Source: Ensifer sp. PDNC004
GTDB lineage: Bacteria > Pseudomonadota > Alphaproteobacteria > Rhizobiales > Rhizobiaceae
NCBI RefSeq assembly: GCF_016919405.1
Contig: NZ_CP070353.1
Location: forward strand, 3,038,501 to 3,102,500
DNA length: 64,000 nucleotides
Reading direction: 5' to 3'
Each line of letters opens with the position of its first letter. Positions within the stretch are counted from its first letter, which is position 1. A model generated the notes under the pieces. That model saw only the letters and a list, made by a program, of their open reading frames with translations. It did no database searches and was not told the DNA's origin. Positions 48,768 to 57,678 of the stretch are shown here, in pieces. The position numbers and the translations under genes are program-made.

Positions 48768-49331
48768 ATGAGCAAACTCGAAAACCCGGTTCTGATGGCG
48801 ACGATCGGCGCGGCGCAGGGCTTGCGCGGCGAGGTCAGGGTCAAGTCCTTTACCGATGATCCGACCGCGCTCGGAGAGTATGGCAATCTGCACAGCGCCG
48901 ACGGCCGTGTGTTCGAGGTGCTGGAAATCCGCGAGGCGAAGAACGTCGTTATCGTGCGTTTTCGCGGCGTCAATGATCGCAACGCTGCCGAGGCGCTCAA
49001 CGGCCTCGACCTGTTCATCGAGCGCGACAACCTGCACGATGACGATCTCGACGAGGATGAGTTCTTCTATGCCGATCTCGAAGGTCTGGAAGCGATCGAC
49101 GGCAATGGCACGAGCTACGGCAAAGTCAGCGGCGTCTTCGATTTCGGCGCCGGCGACCTGCTCGAGCTGAAGGGTCCGGGCCGACGTCCGGTGCTGATCC
49201 CCTTTACCGAATGGTCGGTGCTGGAGATCGACCTGGAAGCCGGGCGTCTGCTGGTTGACCCGGTGGCCGCCGGCCTTTCGGACGACAAGGACCAGGATCC
49301 GGGCAGCCCGTTTTCCGCAAAGCGCAAGTGA
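48768..49331 (+). CDS. rimM: 16S rRNA processing/30S maturation factor RimM
   Basis: A 187-residue protein from ATG 48768. The N-terminal beta-barrel domain has the motif [19 protein letters not shown], and the PRC-barrel domain follows ([43 protein letters not shown]). It assists maturation of the 30S head domain. A disordered polar tail ends the protein. It sits between rpsP and trmD in the standard order. Confidence 0.95.
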   Translation: MSKLENPVLMATIGAAQGLRGEVRVKSFTDDPTALGEYGNLHSADGRVFEVLEIREAKNVVIVRFRGVNDRNAAEALNGLDLFIERDNLHDDDLDEDEFFYADLEGLEAIDGNGTSYGKVSGVFDFGAGDLLELKGPGRRPVLIPFTEWSVLEIDLEAGRLLVDPVAAGLSDDKDQDPGSPFSAKRK

Positions 49332-49340
49332 GCTGCGGCA

Positions 49341-50033
49341 ATGACGTTTCGCGCCACCATCCTGACGCTCTATCCTGAAATGTTTCCGGGCCATCTCGGC
49401 GCGTCGCTTTCCGGCAAGGCGCTGGAGCGTGGCCAATGGTCGATCGAGCCGGTGCAGATCCGCGATTTCGCCGAGGACAAACACCGCACCGTCGACGACA
49501 CGCCGGCCGGCGGTGGCGCCGGCATGGTGCTCAAAGCCGATGTGCTCGCGCGCGCGATCGATCGTGTCTCGGAGAACGACGACCGGCCGCGATTGCTGAT
49601 GAGCCCGCGCGGCCGACCGTTGACACAGGCGCGGGTGCGTGAACTCGCCGCCGGCCCCGGCGTCGTCATCGTTTGCGGCCGCTTCGAAGGCGTCGACCAG
49701 CGGGTGATCGATGCCCGCGGCCTCGAGGAAGTTTCCATAGGCGACTATATTCTTTCGGGCGGCGAGCCGGCGGCGCTCACGCTGCTCGATGCTGTTGTGC
49801 GCATCCTGCCGGGTGTGATGGGCAACGAGCTTTCCGGCGTGCACGAGAGCTTCGAAGGCGGGTTGCTGGAGCACCCGCATTATACCCGCCCGCAGGTCTT
49901 CGAAGGCCGCGAAATCCCGGCGGTGCTGACCTCGGGCAATCACGGCGCCATTGCCAAATGGCGTGAAGCGGAGGCGCGTCGGCTGACCGCCGAGCGCCGG
50001 CCCGATCTTCTTGATCAGCCCGTGAAGAAATAA
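49341..50033 (+). CDS. trmD: tRNA (guanine37-N1)-methyltransferase
   Basis: A 230-residue SPOUT methyltransferase. The trefoil-knot SAM site is at about 80-135 ([57 protein letters not shown]). It makes m1G37 in tRNAs and so prevents +1 frameshifting. Nine nt separate it from rimM. Its last 19 nt overlap the end of the convergent TauE-family gene. Confidence 0.97.
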   Translation: MTFRATILTLYPEMFPGHLGASLSGKALERGQWSIEPVQIRDFAEDKHRTVDDTPAGGGAGMVLKADVLARAIDRVSENDDRPRLLMSPRGRPLTQARVRELAAGPGVVIVCGRFEGVDQRVIDARGLEEVSIGDYILSGGEPAALTLLDAVVRILPGVMGNELSGVHESFEGGLLEHPHYTRPQVFEGREIPAVLTSGNHGAIAKWREAEARRLTAERRPDLLDQPVKK

Positions 50034-50761
50034 TAGGCTGCCAGCAGCAGGCCGACGGCGACGACCAGCGCGCGGATGACCGCTTGCGGCACGCGTCTTG
50101 CCGCCCAGACGCCGCTGTAGCCGCCAAGGGCGGCTCCCGGCACCATGATCGCCGCATGCAGCCAGGAGACGACCCCACCGGCGGCAAAGACGACGATGGC
50201 AATCGCGGCAATCACGATCGAGATGAAGTTCTTCAGCGCATTCAGCCGGTGATAGCCGCCGCCGGTCGCCAGCCCCAGCACCGCCAGCATCATGATGCCC
50301 ATGCCGGCGCCGAAGAAGCCGCCATAAATGGAGGTGACGAACTGGGCGCCGATGCCGACCGGATTGATCGCATGCTCGTCGACGCGGGCTTTGGGTTTCA
50401 GGAGCGGTCCGGCAGCGAAGATCGCCGTTGCGGCCAGCAGCAGCCAGGGCACAAGCGCGCGGAAGGAGGCGTTGGAGAGCGAGATGAGCAATAGGGCACC
50501 GGCAAGACCGCCGATTGCCGAGATCACCCCGAGCAGGATCGCATAGCGTTTGTCGGCCCGGATCTCCTTGGCATAGGCGAGCGCCGAGGTGATATAGCCC
50601 GGGAACTGGATGATCGACGAAGTCGCGTTGGCGACGATCGGCGAGAGCCCGCCAAGCGTCATCGCCCCGAAGGTCAGGAACGTTCCGCCGCCGGCGATGG
50701 CATTGACGGCGCCGGACAGGAAGCCGGCCGCAAACAGCATGAGTATTTCGAAGATGTTCAT
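50015..50761 (-). CDS. TauE/SafE (TSUP) family membrane permease
   Basis: A 248-residue protein with about eight hydrophobic segments and the TauE/SafE pattern [22 protein letters not shown] near the start. The second half repeats the fold ([17 protein letters not shown]). TSUP proteins move sulfonates, sulfoacetate, sulfite or other organic anions. The substrate is unknown here. It is inserted in reverse between trmD and rplS, which are adjacent in many bacteria, with a 19-nt tail overlap to trmD. Confidence 0.9.
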   Translation of the reverse strand: MNIFEILMLFAAGFLSGAVNAIAGGGTFLTFGAMTLGGLSPIVANATSSIIQFPGYITSALAYAKEIRADKRYAILLGVISAIGGLAGALLLISLSNASFRALVPWLLLAATAIFAAGPLLKPKARVDEHAINPVGIGAQFVTSIYGGFFGAGMGIMMLAVLGLATGGGYHRLNALKNFISIVIAAIAIVVFAAGGVVSWLHAAIMVPGAALGGYSGVWAARRVPQAVIRALVVAVGLLLAAYYFFTG

Positions 50762-51087
50762 GGTCTCCCCCGACCCCTCATGCTCGGGATAGCCGGTGGT
50801 TGTGCCGGCCGCAAGTCCGTTGCATCGGACAATCGCACCGGGTGTGTTTGCGCATTTTCTGATAAATTCGGCTTTCCTGGCGCGGATGCCTTAGAAATTA
50901 TGGCCTTCAGGGATGACAAGGCAGTGTGATTGGTGTAAGTGCCGCCCCGGTTCGGGTTTCATGCCCGTCGACCAAAACAAAGAATGGCGAATCCGCTCCT
51001 GCCGTATCCGGCAAGACCTGAAGGCTGGTCCGACAGGTTCATCGAGAGCGCTCTGGCTGTTTGAGAAGAACTTGAAAGGTTAGACCG
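50762..51087. other. 326-nt region between the TauE-type gene and rplS
   Basis: It must contain divergent promoters for both genes, but no site matches consensus well. A small stem TGCCG/CGGCA lies near 51000-51013 in the rplS leader, and GAAAGG precedes the rplS ATG. No ORF of interest. Confidence 0.35.
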
Positions 51088-51606
51088 ATGAACATCATCC
51101 AGCAGCTGGAAGCCGAACAGGCCGCCAAGATTGCCGCCAAGCGCACGCTCCCGGAATTCTCCGCAGGCGACACGCTGCGCGTCAACGTCCGCGTTGTCGA
51201 AGGCAACCGTACCCGCGTACAGGCCTATGAAGGCGTTTGCATCGCTCGTTCGGGCGGCGGCATCAACGAGAGCTTCACCGTTCGCAAGATCTCCTACGGC
51301 GAAGGCGTCGAGCGCGTATTCCCGGTTTACTCCCCGCTCGTCGAGAGCGTCGAAGTGGTTCGCCGTGGTAAGGTGCGTCGCGCCAAGCTCTACTACCTGC
51401 GTGACCGTCGCGGCAAGTCGGCTCGTATCGTCGAGAACACCGGCACGCGCGCCCGCAAGCTGAACGAAGCCGAGCGTCAGGCGATTGCCGAGGAAAAGGC
51501 ACGCATCGAGGCTGAAAAGGTTGCAGCAGCTCAGGCGCTCGCCGCCGAGAAGGCAGCAGCCGAAGCTGCCGAAGCAACGGCAGCAGCGGAAGCCGCAGCA
51601 GAATAA
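51088..51606 (+). CDS. rplS: 50S ribosomal protein L19 with long C-terminal extension
   Basis: A 172-residue protein. The bL19 core spans about residues 1-120 ([66 protein letters not shown]). After that, about 50 residues of Ala/Glu/Lys-rich helix follow; E. coli L19 has 115 residues in total. It sits at the 30S-50S interface. It has its own promoter region and a strong terminator at 51632-51660. Confidence 0.97.
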   Translation: MNIIQQLEAEQAAKIAAKRTLPEFSAGDTLRVNVRVVEGNRTRVQAYEGVCIARSGGGINESFTVRKISYGEGVERVFPVYSPLVESVEVVRRGKVRRAKLYYLRDRRGKSARIVENTGTRARKLNEAERQAIAEEKARIEAEKVAAAQALAAEKAAAEAAEATAAAEAAAE

Positions 51607-51631
51607 GTTTTCAATCCTTTCGGATTGTTGG

Positions 51632-51660
51632 AAAGGCGGCCTCGGCCGCCTTTCTTTTTT
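51632..51660 (+). terminator. Intrinsic terminator after rplS
   Basis: AAAGGCGGC/GCCGCCTTT stem with a CTCG loop followed by CTTTTTT, about 25 nt after the stop. A small AATCC/GGATT stem precedes it. Confidence 0.93.
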
Positions 51661-51731
51661 GGTACTATCCGCTTGTCTTTCCGATGGAATTTGTGACATT
51701 TTCCGCTGCCACAATTTTCGGGAGCCCTCCA

Positions 51732-52541
51732 ATGACAATCCGTCGCCACGTGCTTGCGGGCATCGCAGCTGCACTTGCCGTTCCTTTCGCATTCTCTGCA
51801 CCGGCCGTTGCCAGCGACCTGCCGGACCTCGGCGGCAAGACGGTTGTCGTCGTCACGGAAAACGCCTACCCGCCGCTGCAGTTCGTCGATCCGAAGTCCG
51901 GCGAAGCCAAGGGCTGGGAATACGACGCGATGAACGAGATCGCCAAGCGGTTGAATTTCAAGGTCGAATACCAGAACACCAGCTGGGACGCGATGATCCA
52001 GGCGGTGCATGACGGCCAGTACCAGATCGGCATGACCGGCATCACCATCAAGGACGATCGCAAGGAAAAGGTCGACTTTTCGGACCCCTACATGCGCTCG
52101 CAGCAGTTCATGCTGGTGCGCAGCGACGAGGTTCGCTTCAACGACGGCAAGAGCTTCGGCGCCTTTGCCGACGGCCTCGTCGGCGCGCAGCCGGGCACCT
52201 CGCCGTTCTACACCGCCGTCTACGAAATGCTCGACGGCAACGAGCAGAACCCGCGCATCAAGCTGTTCGAGACGTTTGGCGCGACCGTGCAGGCTTTGAA
52301 GGCCGGCGACGTCGACGTGGTTCTGACCGACAGCGTCGCCGCCAAGGGCTATGTCGATTCCTCCGAAGGAAAGCTCAAGGTCGTCGGCGGACCGCTCGGC
52401 ACCGAGGATTTCGGCTTCATCTTCCCGAAGGGCTCGGATCTCGTTGCCCCGGTCAACGCCGCGATCAAGGCGCTGAAGGAAGACGGCACTTTCGACGCCC
52501 TCGATAAGAAGTGGTTCCTCGAATACAAGATGGGCGGCTGA
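51732..52541 (+). CDS. Amino-acid ABC transporter periplasmic binding protein
   Basis: A 269-residue SBP-type protein from ATG 51732 with GGGAG upstream. A signal peptide of about 28 residues ([10 protein letters not shown]) is followed by the family 3 solute-binding fold ([58 protein letters not shown]). It binds a polar amino acid; the exact ligand is unknown. The permease starts 9 nt after its stop. No ATPase gene is next to them, so a shared or distant ATPase is likely. Confidence 0.92.
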   Translation: MTIRRHVLAGIAAALAVPFAFSAPAVASDLPDLGGKTVVVVTENAYPPLQFVDPKSGEAKGWEYDAMNEIAKRLNFKVEYQNTSWDAMIQAVHDGQYQIGMTGITIKDDRKEKVDFSDPYMRSQQFMLVRSDEVRFNDGKSFGAFADGLVGAQPGTSPFYTAVYEMLDGNEQNPRIKLFETFGATVQALKAGDVDVVLTDSVAAKGYVDSSEGKLKVVGGPLGTEDFGFIFPKGSDLVAPVNAAIKALKEDGTFDALDKKWFLEYKMGG

Positions 52542-52550
52542 TAGCAGGCT

Positions 52551-53372
52551 ATGGCCGCTCCACAATTTTCAGTCATGTCCGGCAAGGGCGACTATCCCTG
52601 GTGGTTGGTCGCCCTTGTTGTGATCGCAGTGGCGCTCGCCGCCGTGATCATCAGCAATGACATCTTCTCGGAAGTCTTCACCGTCGTCTTCAAGGGCCTT
52701 GGCGTCACCGTCTTCGTGACCCTCATGGGCTTCGTGCTGGCGACGACGCTCGGCCTCGGCATCGCGCTGATGGCGCTCTCCGAGCACTCGTCCCTTCGGC
52801 AGATCGCCCGCTTCTATACGGAAGTGATCCGCGGCGTGCCGATCCTGGTGCTTCTGTTCTACATTGCCTTCGTCGGCGCGCCGGGGCTCGTCGTCGCTGC
52901 CAATTTCATCTCAGCACCGCTGATTAGCGCCGGCTGGATGGAGCCGGTTGTCGTGCGCGACATCTCATTGATGTGGCGGGCGATCCTGGCGCTGATGATC
53001 GGCTATTCTGCGTTCATCGCCGAAGTGTTCCGGGCGGGTATCCTCTCGGTAGACAAGGGGCAGGTCGAAGCCGCCAAGGCGCTCGGGCTTTCACGCTACC
53101 AGCGCTTTCGTCTCGTCATCTTTCCGCAGGCGATCCGCGTGATCCTGCCGCCGCTTGGCAACGATTTTATCGCCATGGTCAAGGACAGTTCGCTCGTCTC
53201 GGTGCTCGGCGTCGCCGACATCACGCAGATGGGCAAGGTCTATGCCTCCGGCTCCTTTCGCTTCTTCGAGACCTATTCGATCGTTGCCTATGTCTATCTC
53301 GTGCTGACCATCGGTCTGTCGCTGGGATTGCGGGGGCTGGAGCGGCGGCTCAGGCGCGCGGAGCAGCGCTGA
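52551..53372 (+). CDS. Amino-acid ABC transporter permease (HisM/GlnP type)
   Basis: A 273-residue inner-membrane protein with about five to six hydrophobic segments. It carries the family signatures FYTEVIRGVPILVLLFYIAF and EVFRAGILSVDKGQVEAAKALGLSRYQRFRLVIFPQA, the EAA loop that docks the ATPase. It forms the membrane part of the transporter with the preceding binding protein. The missing ATPase must be encoded elsewhere. Confidence 0.92.
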   Translation: MAAPQFSVMSGKGDYPWWLVALVVIAVALAAVIISNDIFSEVFTVVFKGLGVTVFVTLMGFVLATTLGLGIALMALSEHSSLRQIARFYTEVIRGVPILVLLFYIAFVGAPGLVVAANFISAPLISAGWMEPVVVRDISLMWRAILALMIGYSAFIAEVFRAGILSVDKGQVEAAKALGLSRYQRFRLVIFPQAIRVILPPLGNDFIAMVKDSSLVSVLGVADITQMGKVYASGSFRFFETYSIVAYVYLVLTIGLSLGLRGLERRLRRAEQR

Positions 53373-53387
53373 GTCCGCTTCCAGCAA

Positions 53388-53416
53388 TTGCCGACCTGTC
53401 AGAAAATTGATATGAA
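53388..53416 (+). promoter_or_regulatory. Candidate promoter upstream of the leuC leader ORF
   Basis: TTGCCG (53388-53393) and TATGAA (53411-53416) are exactly 17 nt apart. If used, transcription would begin near 53423, next to the second ATG (53424) of the small ORF. Confidence 0.4.
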
Positions 53417-53540
53417 CACGGCCATGGAATCCAAATTCGGATGTAGCGAGCAGAAAATCGTCGTGCTGCAGGACCACAAGCGCCTGCCGGCACGCTTCTT
53501 TGCGCGCGTCCACGGGGCGCTTACAAGCCGCCTATCCTGA
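53412..53540 (+). CDS. Unrecognised small ORF (42 aa) upstream of leuC
   Basis: It begins MNTAMESKFGCSEQKI and ends in a basic segment with LTSRLS. I do not recognise a family. Codon third positions are GC in 32 of 42 codons, as in neighbouring genes, which favours coding. There is no clear ribosome-binding site; ATG 53424 may be the real, leaderless start (38 aa). It contains four Leu codons, too few for a classic leucine attenuator. A weak stem and a T-run follow before leuC. Confidence 0.45.
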   Translation: MNTAMESKFGCSEQKIVVLQDHKRLPARFFARVHGALTSRLS

Positions 53541-53552
53541 TCTCCTGATCAG

Positions 53553-53592
53553 TGCTTCCGGTCGCCTTGCCGCCGGCTTTCCTACTTTTTTT
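53553..53592 (+). promoter_or_regulatory. Weak hairpin and T-run between the small ORF and leuC
   Basis: CCGGT pairs with GCCGG (one G-T pair) across about 9 nt, and a T7 run follows roughly 10 nt later. It is not a standard terminator, but the order small ORF - stem - T-run - leuC resembles an attenuator. Confidence 0.3.
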
Positions 53593-53615
53593 GAAAACTC
53601 GATGGATATACCGCC

Positions 53616-55025
53616 ATGAGCGCACCGCGTACCCTCTATGACAAGATCTGGGACGATCACCTGGTCAACGAACAGGACGACGGCACCTGTCTTCTCTACA
53701 TCGACCGTCACCTCGTTCACGAAGTGACGAGTCCGCAGGCCTTCGAAGGTCTGCGCATGGCCGGCCGCCAGGTCCGCGCGCCGGAAAAGACGCTCGCTGT
53801 CGTCGACCATAACGTTCCGACCTCGGCCGACCGCCACCTCGGCATCAAGAACGAGGAAAGCCGCATCCAGGTCGAGGCGCTCGCCAGGAACGCAGCCGAC
53901 TTCGGCGTCGAATACTACTCGGAAAACGACAAGCGCCAGGGCATCGTGCACATCGTCGGCCCGGAGCAGGGCTTCACCCTGCCGGGCATGACGATCGTCT
54001 GCGGCGACAGCCACACCTCGACGCACGGCGCCTTCGGTTCGCTGGCCCATGGCATCGGCACGTCGGAAGTCGAGCACGTGCTCGCCACCCAGACGCTGAT
54101 CCAGAAGAAGGCGAAGAACATGTTGGTGCGCGTCGACGGCCAGCTGCCGCCGGGCGTTACCGCCAAGGACATCATTCTCGCCATCATCGGCGAGATCGGC
54201 ACTGCCGGCGGCACCGGCCACGTCATCGAATTTGCCGGCGAAGCGATCCGCTCGCTGTCGATGGAAGGCCGCATGACCATCTGCAACATGACGATCGAAG
54301 GCGGCGCCCGCGCCGGCCTGATCGCGCCTGACGAAACGACGTTCGACTACATCAAGGACAAGCCGCGCGCTCCGAAGGGCAAGGCCTGGGACATGGCGCT
54401 CGACTACTGGAAGACGCTGCACACGGACGAGGGCGCGCACTACGATCGCGTCGTCGTGCTCGATGCCGCCAACCTGCCGCCGATCGTCTCCTGGGGCTCG
54501 TCGCCGGAAGACGTCATCTCGGTTCAGGGCATCGTTCCCAATCCGGACGAGATCCAGGAAGAGAACAAGCGGGCCTCCAAGTGGCGCGCGCTCGACTATA
54601 TGGGCCTGAAGCCGGGCACGAAGATCACCGACATTGCCGTCGATCGCGTCTTCATCGGCTCGTGCACCAACGGCCGCATCGAGGATCTCCGGGCCGTGGC
54701 CGAGGTGGTCGAAGGCCGCAAGGTCGCCTCGACCGTTTCGGCGATGATCGTTCCGGGCTCCGGCCTCGTGAAGGAACAGGCCGAGGCCGAAGGTCTCGAC
54801 AAGATCTTCAAGGAAGCCGGTTTCGACTGGCGCGAGCCGGGCTGCTCCATGTGCCTGGCGATGAACGACGACCGTCTGAAGCCGGGCGAGCGCTGCGCCT
54901 CCACCTCGAACCGCAACTTCGAAGGCCGTCAGGGCTTCAAGGGTCGCACGCATCTGGTCTCGCCGGCCATGGCGGCAGCGGCTGCGGTCGCCGGTCACTT
55001 CGTCGATATCCGCGAATGGAAATAA
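53616..55025 (+). CDS. leuC: 3-isopropylmalate dehydratase large subunit
   Basis: A 469-residue aconitase-superfamily enzyme. [4Fe-4S] ligands are in [11 protein letters not shown] and [10 protein letters not shown], with substrate-loop features such as [12 protein letters not shown]. With LeuD (not in this window) it isomerises 2- to 3-isopropylmalate in leucine synthesis. The gene stands alone, with a terminator. leuC separated from leuD/leuB is normal in rhizobia. Confidence 0.97.
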   Translation: MSAPRTLYDKIWDDHLVNEQDDGTCLLYIDRHLVHEVTSPQAFEGLRMAGRQVRAPEKTLAVVDHNVPTSADRHLGIKNEESRIQVEALARNAADFGVEYYSENDKRQGIVHIVGPEQGFTLPGMTIVCGDSHTSTHGAFGSLAHGIGTSEVEHVLATQTLIQKKAKNMLVRVDGQLPPGVTAKDIILAIIGEIGTAGGTGHVIEFAGEAIRSLSMEGRMTICNMTIEGGARAGLIAPDETTFDYIKDKPRAPKGKAWDMALDYWKTLHTDEGAHYDRVVVLDAANLPPIVSWGSSPEDVISVQGIVPNPDEIQEENKRASKWRALDYMGLKPGTKITDIAVDRVFIGSCTNGRIEDLRAVAEVVEGRKVASTVSAMIVPGSGLVKEQAEAEGLDKIFKEAGFDWREPGCSMCLAMNDDRLKPGERCASTSNRNFEGRQGFKGRTHLVSPAMAAAAAVAGHFVDIREWK

Positions 55026-55026
55026 G

Positions 55027-55080
55027 CCGGACTTGAGCTTGTCCGGCGTTGATGGCCGCCCTTCGGGGCGGCCTTTTTTA
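55027..55080 (+). terminator. Two tandem hairpins ending the leuC transcript
   Basis: First stem CCGGAC/GTCCGG (55027-55046), then GGCCGCC/GGCGGCC with a CTTCGG-type loop followed by TTTTTT (55053-55079). The second is a standard intrinsic terminator. Confidence 0.92.
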
Positions 55081-55153
55081 TTTGGGCTCTCCCCACCTGT
55101 GCGCCGGAAATGCGCTAAGCTATCTGGCGGAGGCATCTTGGGAGAAGGATGGG

Positions 55154-55690
55154 ATGAGCGAAGATCTGCCTGTTCAGCGCTACCGTCTGCTGCTGTTGCG
55201 CCATGCCAAGTCCGCTTGGCCGGATGGCGTCGCCGACATCAACCGGCCGCTCGGCGAGCGCGGCCGCAAGTCGGCGCCACTGATGGGGGGCTACATGGCG
55301 CGGCATGCGCTTGTGCCGGATCTCGCCCTCGTCTCGACGGCGAAACGGGCGCAGGAGACCTGGAAGCTGGTATCTGCCGCCCTGCCGCCCGGCATCGCGG
55401 TCGAAAATACCCGGGCGATCTACGAGGTGGGCGCCGCGCAGATCCTCAGTGTCCTGCGCGCAACCGACCCGGCCATCAGAACACTGCTGATCGTCGGCCA
55501 CAACCCCGGCATGGAGGACCTGGCGCACGAGCTCGTCGGATCCGGCGATGCGGATCTGCGCATGCGCATGGCGGACAAGTTTCCGACGGCAGCTCTTGCC
55601 GTCCTTGAATTCGAAGCGACAGGCTGGCGCGAGCTTTTGTCCGGCGGGGCCAGGCTGGCGCGCTTCGTGACGCCGCGTTCGCTCGATTGA
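55154..55690 (+). CDS. SixA-type histidine phosphatase
   Basis: A 178-residue histidine-phosphatase-superfamily protein. The catalytic motif is LLRHAKSAW at about residues 13-21 (RH, with A for the usual G, as in SixA). The second His is in VGHNPGMEDLAHEL. SixA removes phosphate from phosphohistidine, in E. coli from the nitrogen PTS protein NPr. A target here is unknown. ATG 55154 has GAGAAGG upstream. Confidence 0.88.
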   Translation: MSEDLPVQRYRLLLLRHAKSAWPDGVADINRPLGERGRKSAPLMGGYMARHALVPDLALVSTAKRAQETWKLVSAALPPGIAVENTRAIYEVGAAQILSVLRATDPAIRTLLIVGHNPGMEDLAHELVGSGDADLRMRMADKFPTAALAVLEFEATGWRELLSGGARLARFVTPRSLD

Positions 55691-55708
55691 GCCGATCGGA
55701 CGTCGAGG

Positions 55709-56260
55709 TCAGATTACCTTCACGACGGTGCCGCGGCGCATATGCGGGATCAGCCGGCGCATCGCGGGCAGGCTGACGGCGACGCAGCCCTGCGTCGGCT
55801 CGTAGCCCGGCCGGATCAGGTGGAAGAAGATCGCCGAACCGGCATTTCGCCGGCGCGCGAGAAGGTTCCAGTCCATCACCAGGCAGATGTCGTAGAGCCC
55901 GTCGTCACGCATCATCTCCTCATGGCTCGGCTGGAAGGGCGCCTTGACCGGGCGATTGTAGAGCGCGTGGCGCGCCGCGTCGCACCAGAGCATGCCCGTG
56001 CGGGTGGTCCGGGTCGGCAGCGGCGTCGGTGGTAGCAAGAGCCGGTCGCGCCTGACATAGCCGCCGATCAGCTTCATCGCCGCGCGTGGCGTGGCGCCAT
56101 CGCCCTCGCGCTTCAGGCTGGTAATGCCGCTTCGCCCGATGGCGGCGTGCTCGACGCGGCCGTCGAACGAGACGAGCGCCCGCTTGCGATCGCGCGGTGC
56201 GGCGCGCACGGTGATGACAGATTTGGCTGGTCTTCTTCCCGACGTTTTCTTGCGCATCAT
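55709..56260 (-). CDS. L,D-transpeptidase (YkuD family)
   Basis: About 183 residues from the ATG pair at 56260 (MMRKKTSGRRPAK); an in-frame GTG at 56308 would add 16 residues. The YkuD catalytic motif is near the C-terminus: HLIRPGYEPTQGCVAVS with catalytic Cys and upstream His. No clear signal peptide is predicted from this start; the basic N-terminus may be a poor one. The family crosslinks peptidoglycan (3-3 bonds) or attaches outer-membrane proteins. It is divergent from the response regulator. Confidence 0.83.
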   Translation of the reverse strand: MMRKKTSGRRPAKSVITVRAAPRDRKRALVSFDGRVEHAAIGRSGITSLKREGDGATPRAAMKLIGGYVRRDRLLLPPTPLPTRTTRTGMLWCDAARHALYNRPVKAPFQPSHEEMMRDDGLYDICLVMDWNLLARRRNAGSAIFFHLIRPGYEPTQGCVAVSLPAMRRLIPHMRRGTVVKVI

Positions 56261-56400
56261 TCTCACGGATTTTTGCTTTGCCCGTGATTTGGGGGGCACC
56301 ATAAGCACGGTTACGGATATAAAGACGTAGCAACGCTGGTTCGCTTGCCAACACAGGCATTTGAGCTAGTTTGAAAACGGAAGCAAACAGGAATTGTCCC

Positions 56401-57084
56401 ATGGCGACCCGTACCATTCTTCTTGTCGATGACGACAATGACCTGCGCGAGACCCTGGTCGAGCAGCTCTCGCTCTACGAGGAATTCGACCTCATCCAGG
56501 AAGCGACTGCCGGCAAGGGCATCCAGACGGCGCGTGCCCAGCAGGTGGACCTGTTGATCATGGATGTCGGCCTGCCGGACATGGACGGCCGCGAGGCGGT
56601 GAAGCTGCTGCGCAAGGGCGGCTTCAAGGCGCCGATCATCATGCTGACCGGCCACGATACCGATTCCGATACGATCCTCGGTCTCGAGGCCGGCGCCAAC
56701 GATTATGTGACGAAGCCATTCCGTTTCGCCGTGCTGCTCGCCCGCATCCGCGCGCAGCTGCGCCAGCACGAGCAAAGCGAGGACGCGACCTTCAGCGTCG
56801 GGCCCTATACGTTCAAGCCCAGCCAGAAGCTGCTGACGCTCGAAAACGGCCAGAAGATCCGGCTGACCGAGAAGGAAGCGGCGATCATCCGCTATCTCTA
56901 CCGCGCCGACCAGAAGGTGGTGACGCGCGACGTGCTCCTGGAAGAGGTCTGGGGCTACAATTCCGGCGTGACCACCCATACGCTCGAAACCCACGTCTAT
57001 CGTCTGCGCCAGAAAATCGAGCGGGACCCTTCCAATGCCGAGATTTTGGTGACAGAGAACGGCGGCTACAAGATCGTTCCGTAG
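56401..57084 (+). CDS. OmpR-family response regulator, CenR-like
   Basis: A 227-residue regulator. The receiver domain has the acidic pocket DDD at 10-12, phospho-acceptor D55 (LLIMDVGLPDMDG) and Lys in YVTKPF. The winged-helix OmpR domain spans about 130-227 (VVTRDVLLEEVWGYNSGVTTHTLETHVYRLRQKIE). The length and the stretch LEAGANDYVTKPFRFAVLLARIRAQLR resemble CenR, an essential envelope regulator in alphaproteobacteria. No sensor kinase is adjacent, so it is an orphan here. The CenR identity is a judgement from recall of the family. Confidence 0.85.
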   Translation: MATRTILLVDDDNDLRETLVEQLSLYEEFDLIQEATAGKGIQTARAQQVDLLIMDVGLPDMDGREAVKLLRKGGFKAPIIMLTGHDTDSDTILGLEAGANDYVTKPFRFAVLLARIRAQLRQHEQSEDATFSVGPYTFKPSQKLLTLENGQKIRLTEKEAAIIRYLYRADQKVVTRDVLLEEVWGYNSGVTTHTLETHVYRLRQKIERDPSNAEILVTENGGYKIVP

Positions 57085-57203
57085 CCGGAATGCGCAGGGT
57101 GGAAAACCGATTCTCGCGCGTTCTCCGTAGACTGCTGTTTGCATGGGTTGCGTGCGCGATCCGGTCTAGGCCGGCACCAACGTGACCGTGGGAGGTTAGC
57201 CGC

Positions 57204-57659
57204 TTGGCGCTCAACGACGATATCGTGCTTCTGTCCAACGTGCCGCTGTTTGCCGATATCAGCGAGGACAAGCTGAGGCTGATCGCCTTCGGCGCGGAAC
57301 GGCGCCGCATCTTCAAGGGACAGGAGCTGTTTCGAGAGGGCGCGCCGGCCGATTGTGCCTATGCGATCGCCAGCGGCAGCCTGTCCCTGTCGAAGGTCGG
57401 TGTCGACGGAGCCGAGACGGCGGTCTCGACGGTCAGCCGCGGGGCGCTTCTGTCGGAGCTGGCGCTGATCTCGATGGTCGAGCGCAAGTTCACGGCGACG
57501 GCCGAGGAAGACAGCGAAGTCATTCGCATCAATCGGCCGCTCTTCCGCCGCATGCTCGAGGAATATCCTGAAGTGGCCGAGCTCGTCGAAGCGCGCATCC
57601 GCGAAAACCTGCAGGCGATGATCCGCCGGGCCGGCGCGCTCGCCGGCCGTTTTGCCTGA
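57204..57659 (+). CDS. Cyclic-nucleotide-binding (Crp/cNMP-type) domain protein
   Basis: A 151-residue protein consisting of one cNMP-binding beta-barrel (NVPLFADISEDKLRLIAFGAERRRIFKGQELFREGAPADCAYAIASGSLSLSK) and a C-terminal helix, with no DNA-binding domain. The start is TTG 57204 with GGGAGG upstream. It is probably a sensor or regulatory adaptor, whose ligand and partner are unknown. It follows the CenR-like regulator by 119 nt on the same strand. Confidence 0.88.
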   Translation: MALNDDIVLLSNVPLFADISEDKLRLIAFGAERRRIFKGQELFREGAPADCAYAIASGSLSLSKVGVDGAETAVSTVSRGALLSELALISMVERKFTATAEEDSEVIRINRPLFRRMLEEYPEVAELVEARIRENLQAMIRRAGALAGRFA

Positions 57660-57678
57660 ACCGCGTTACGGTTCCCCG

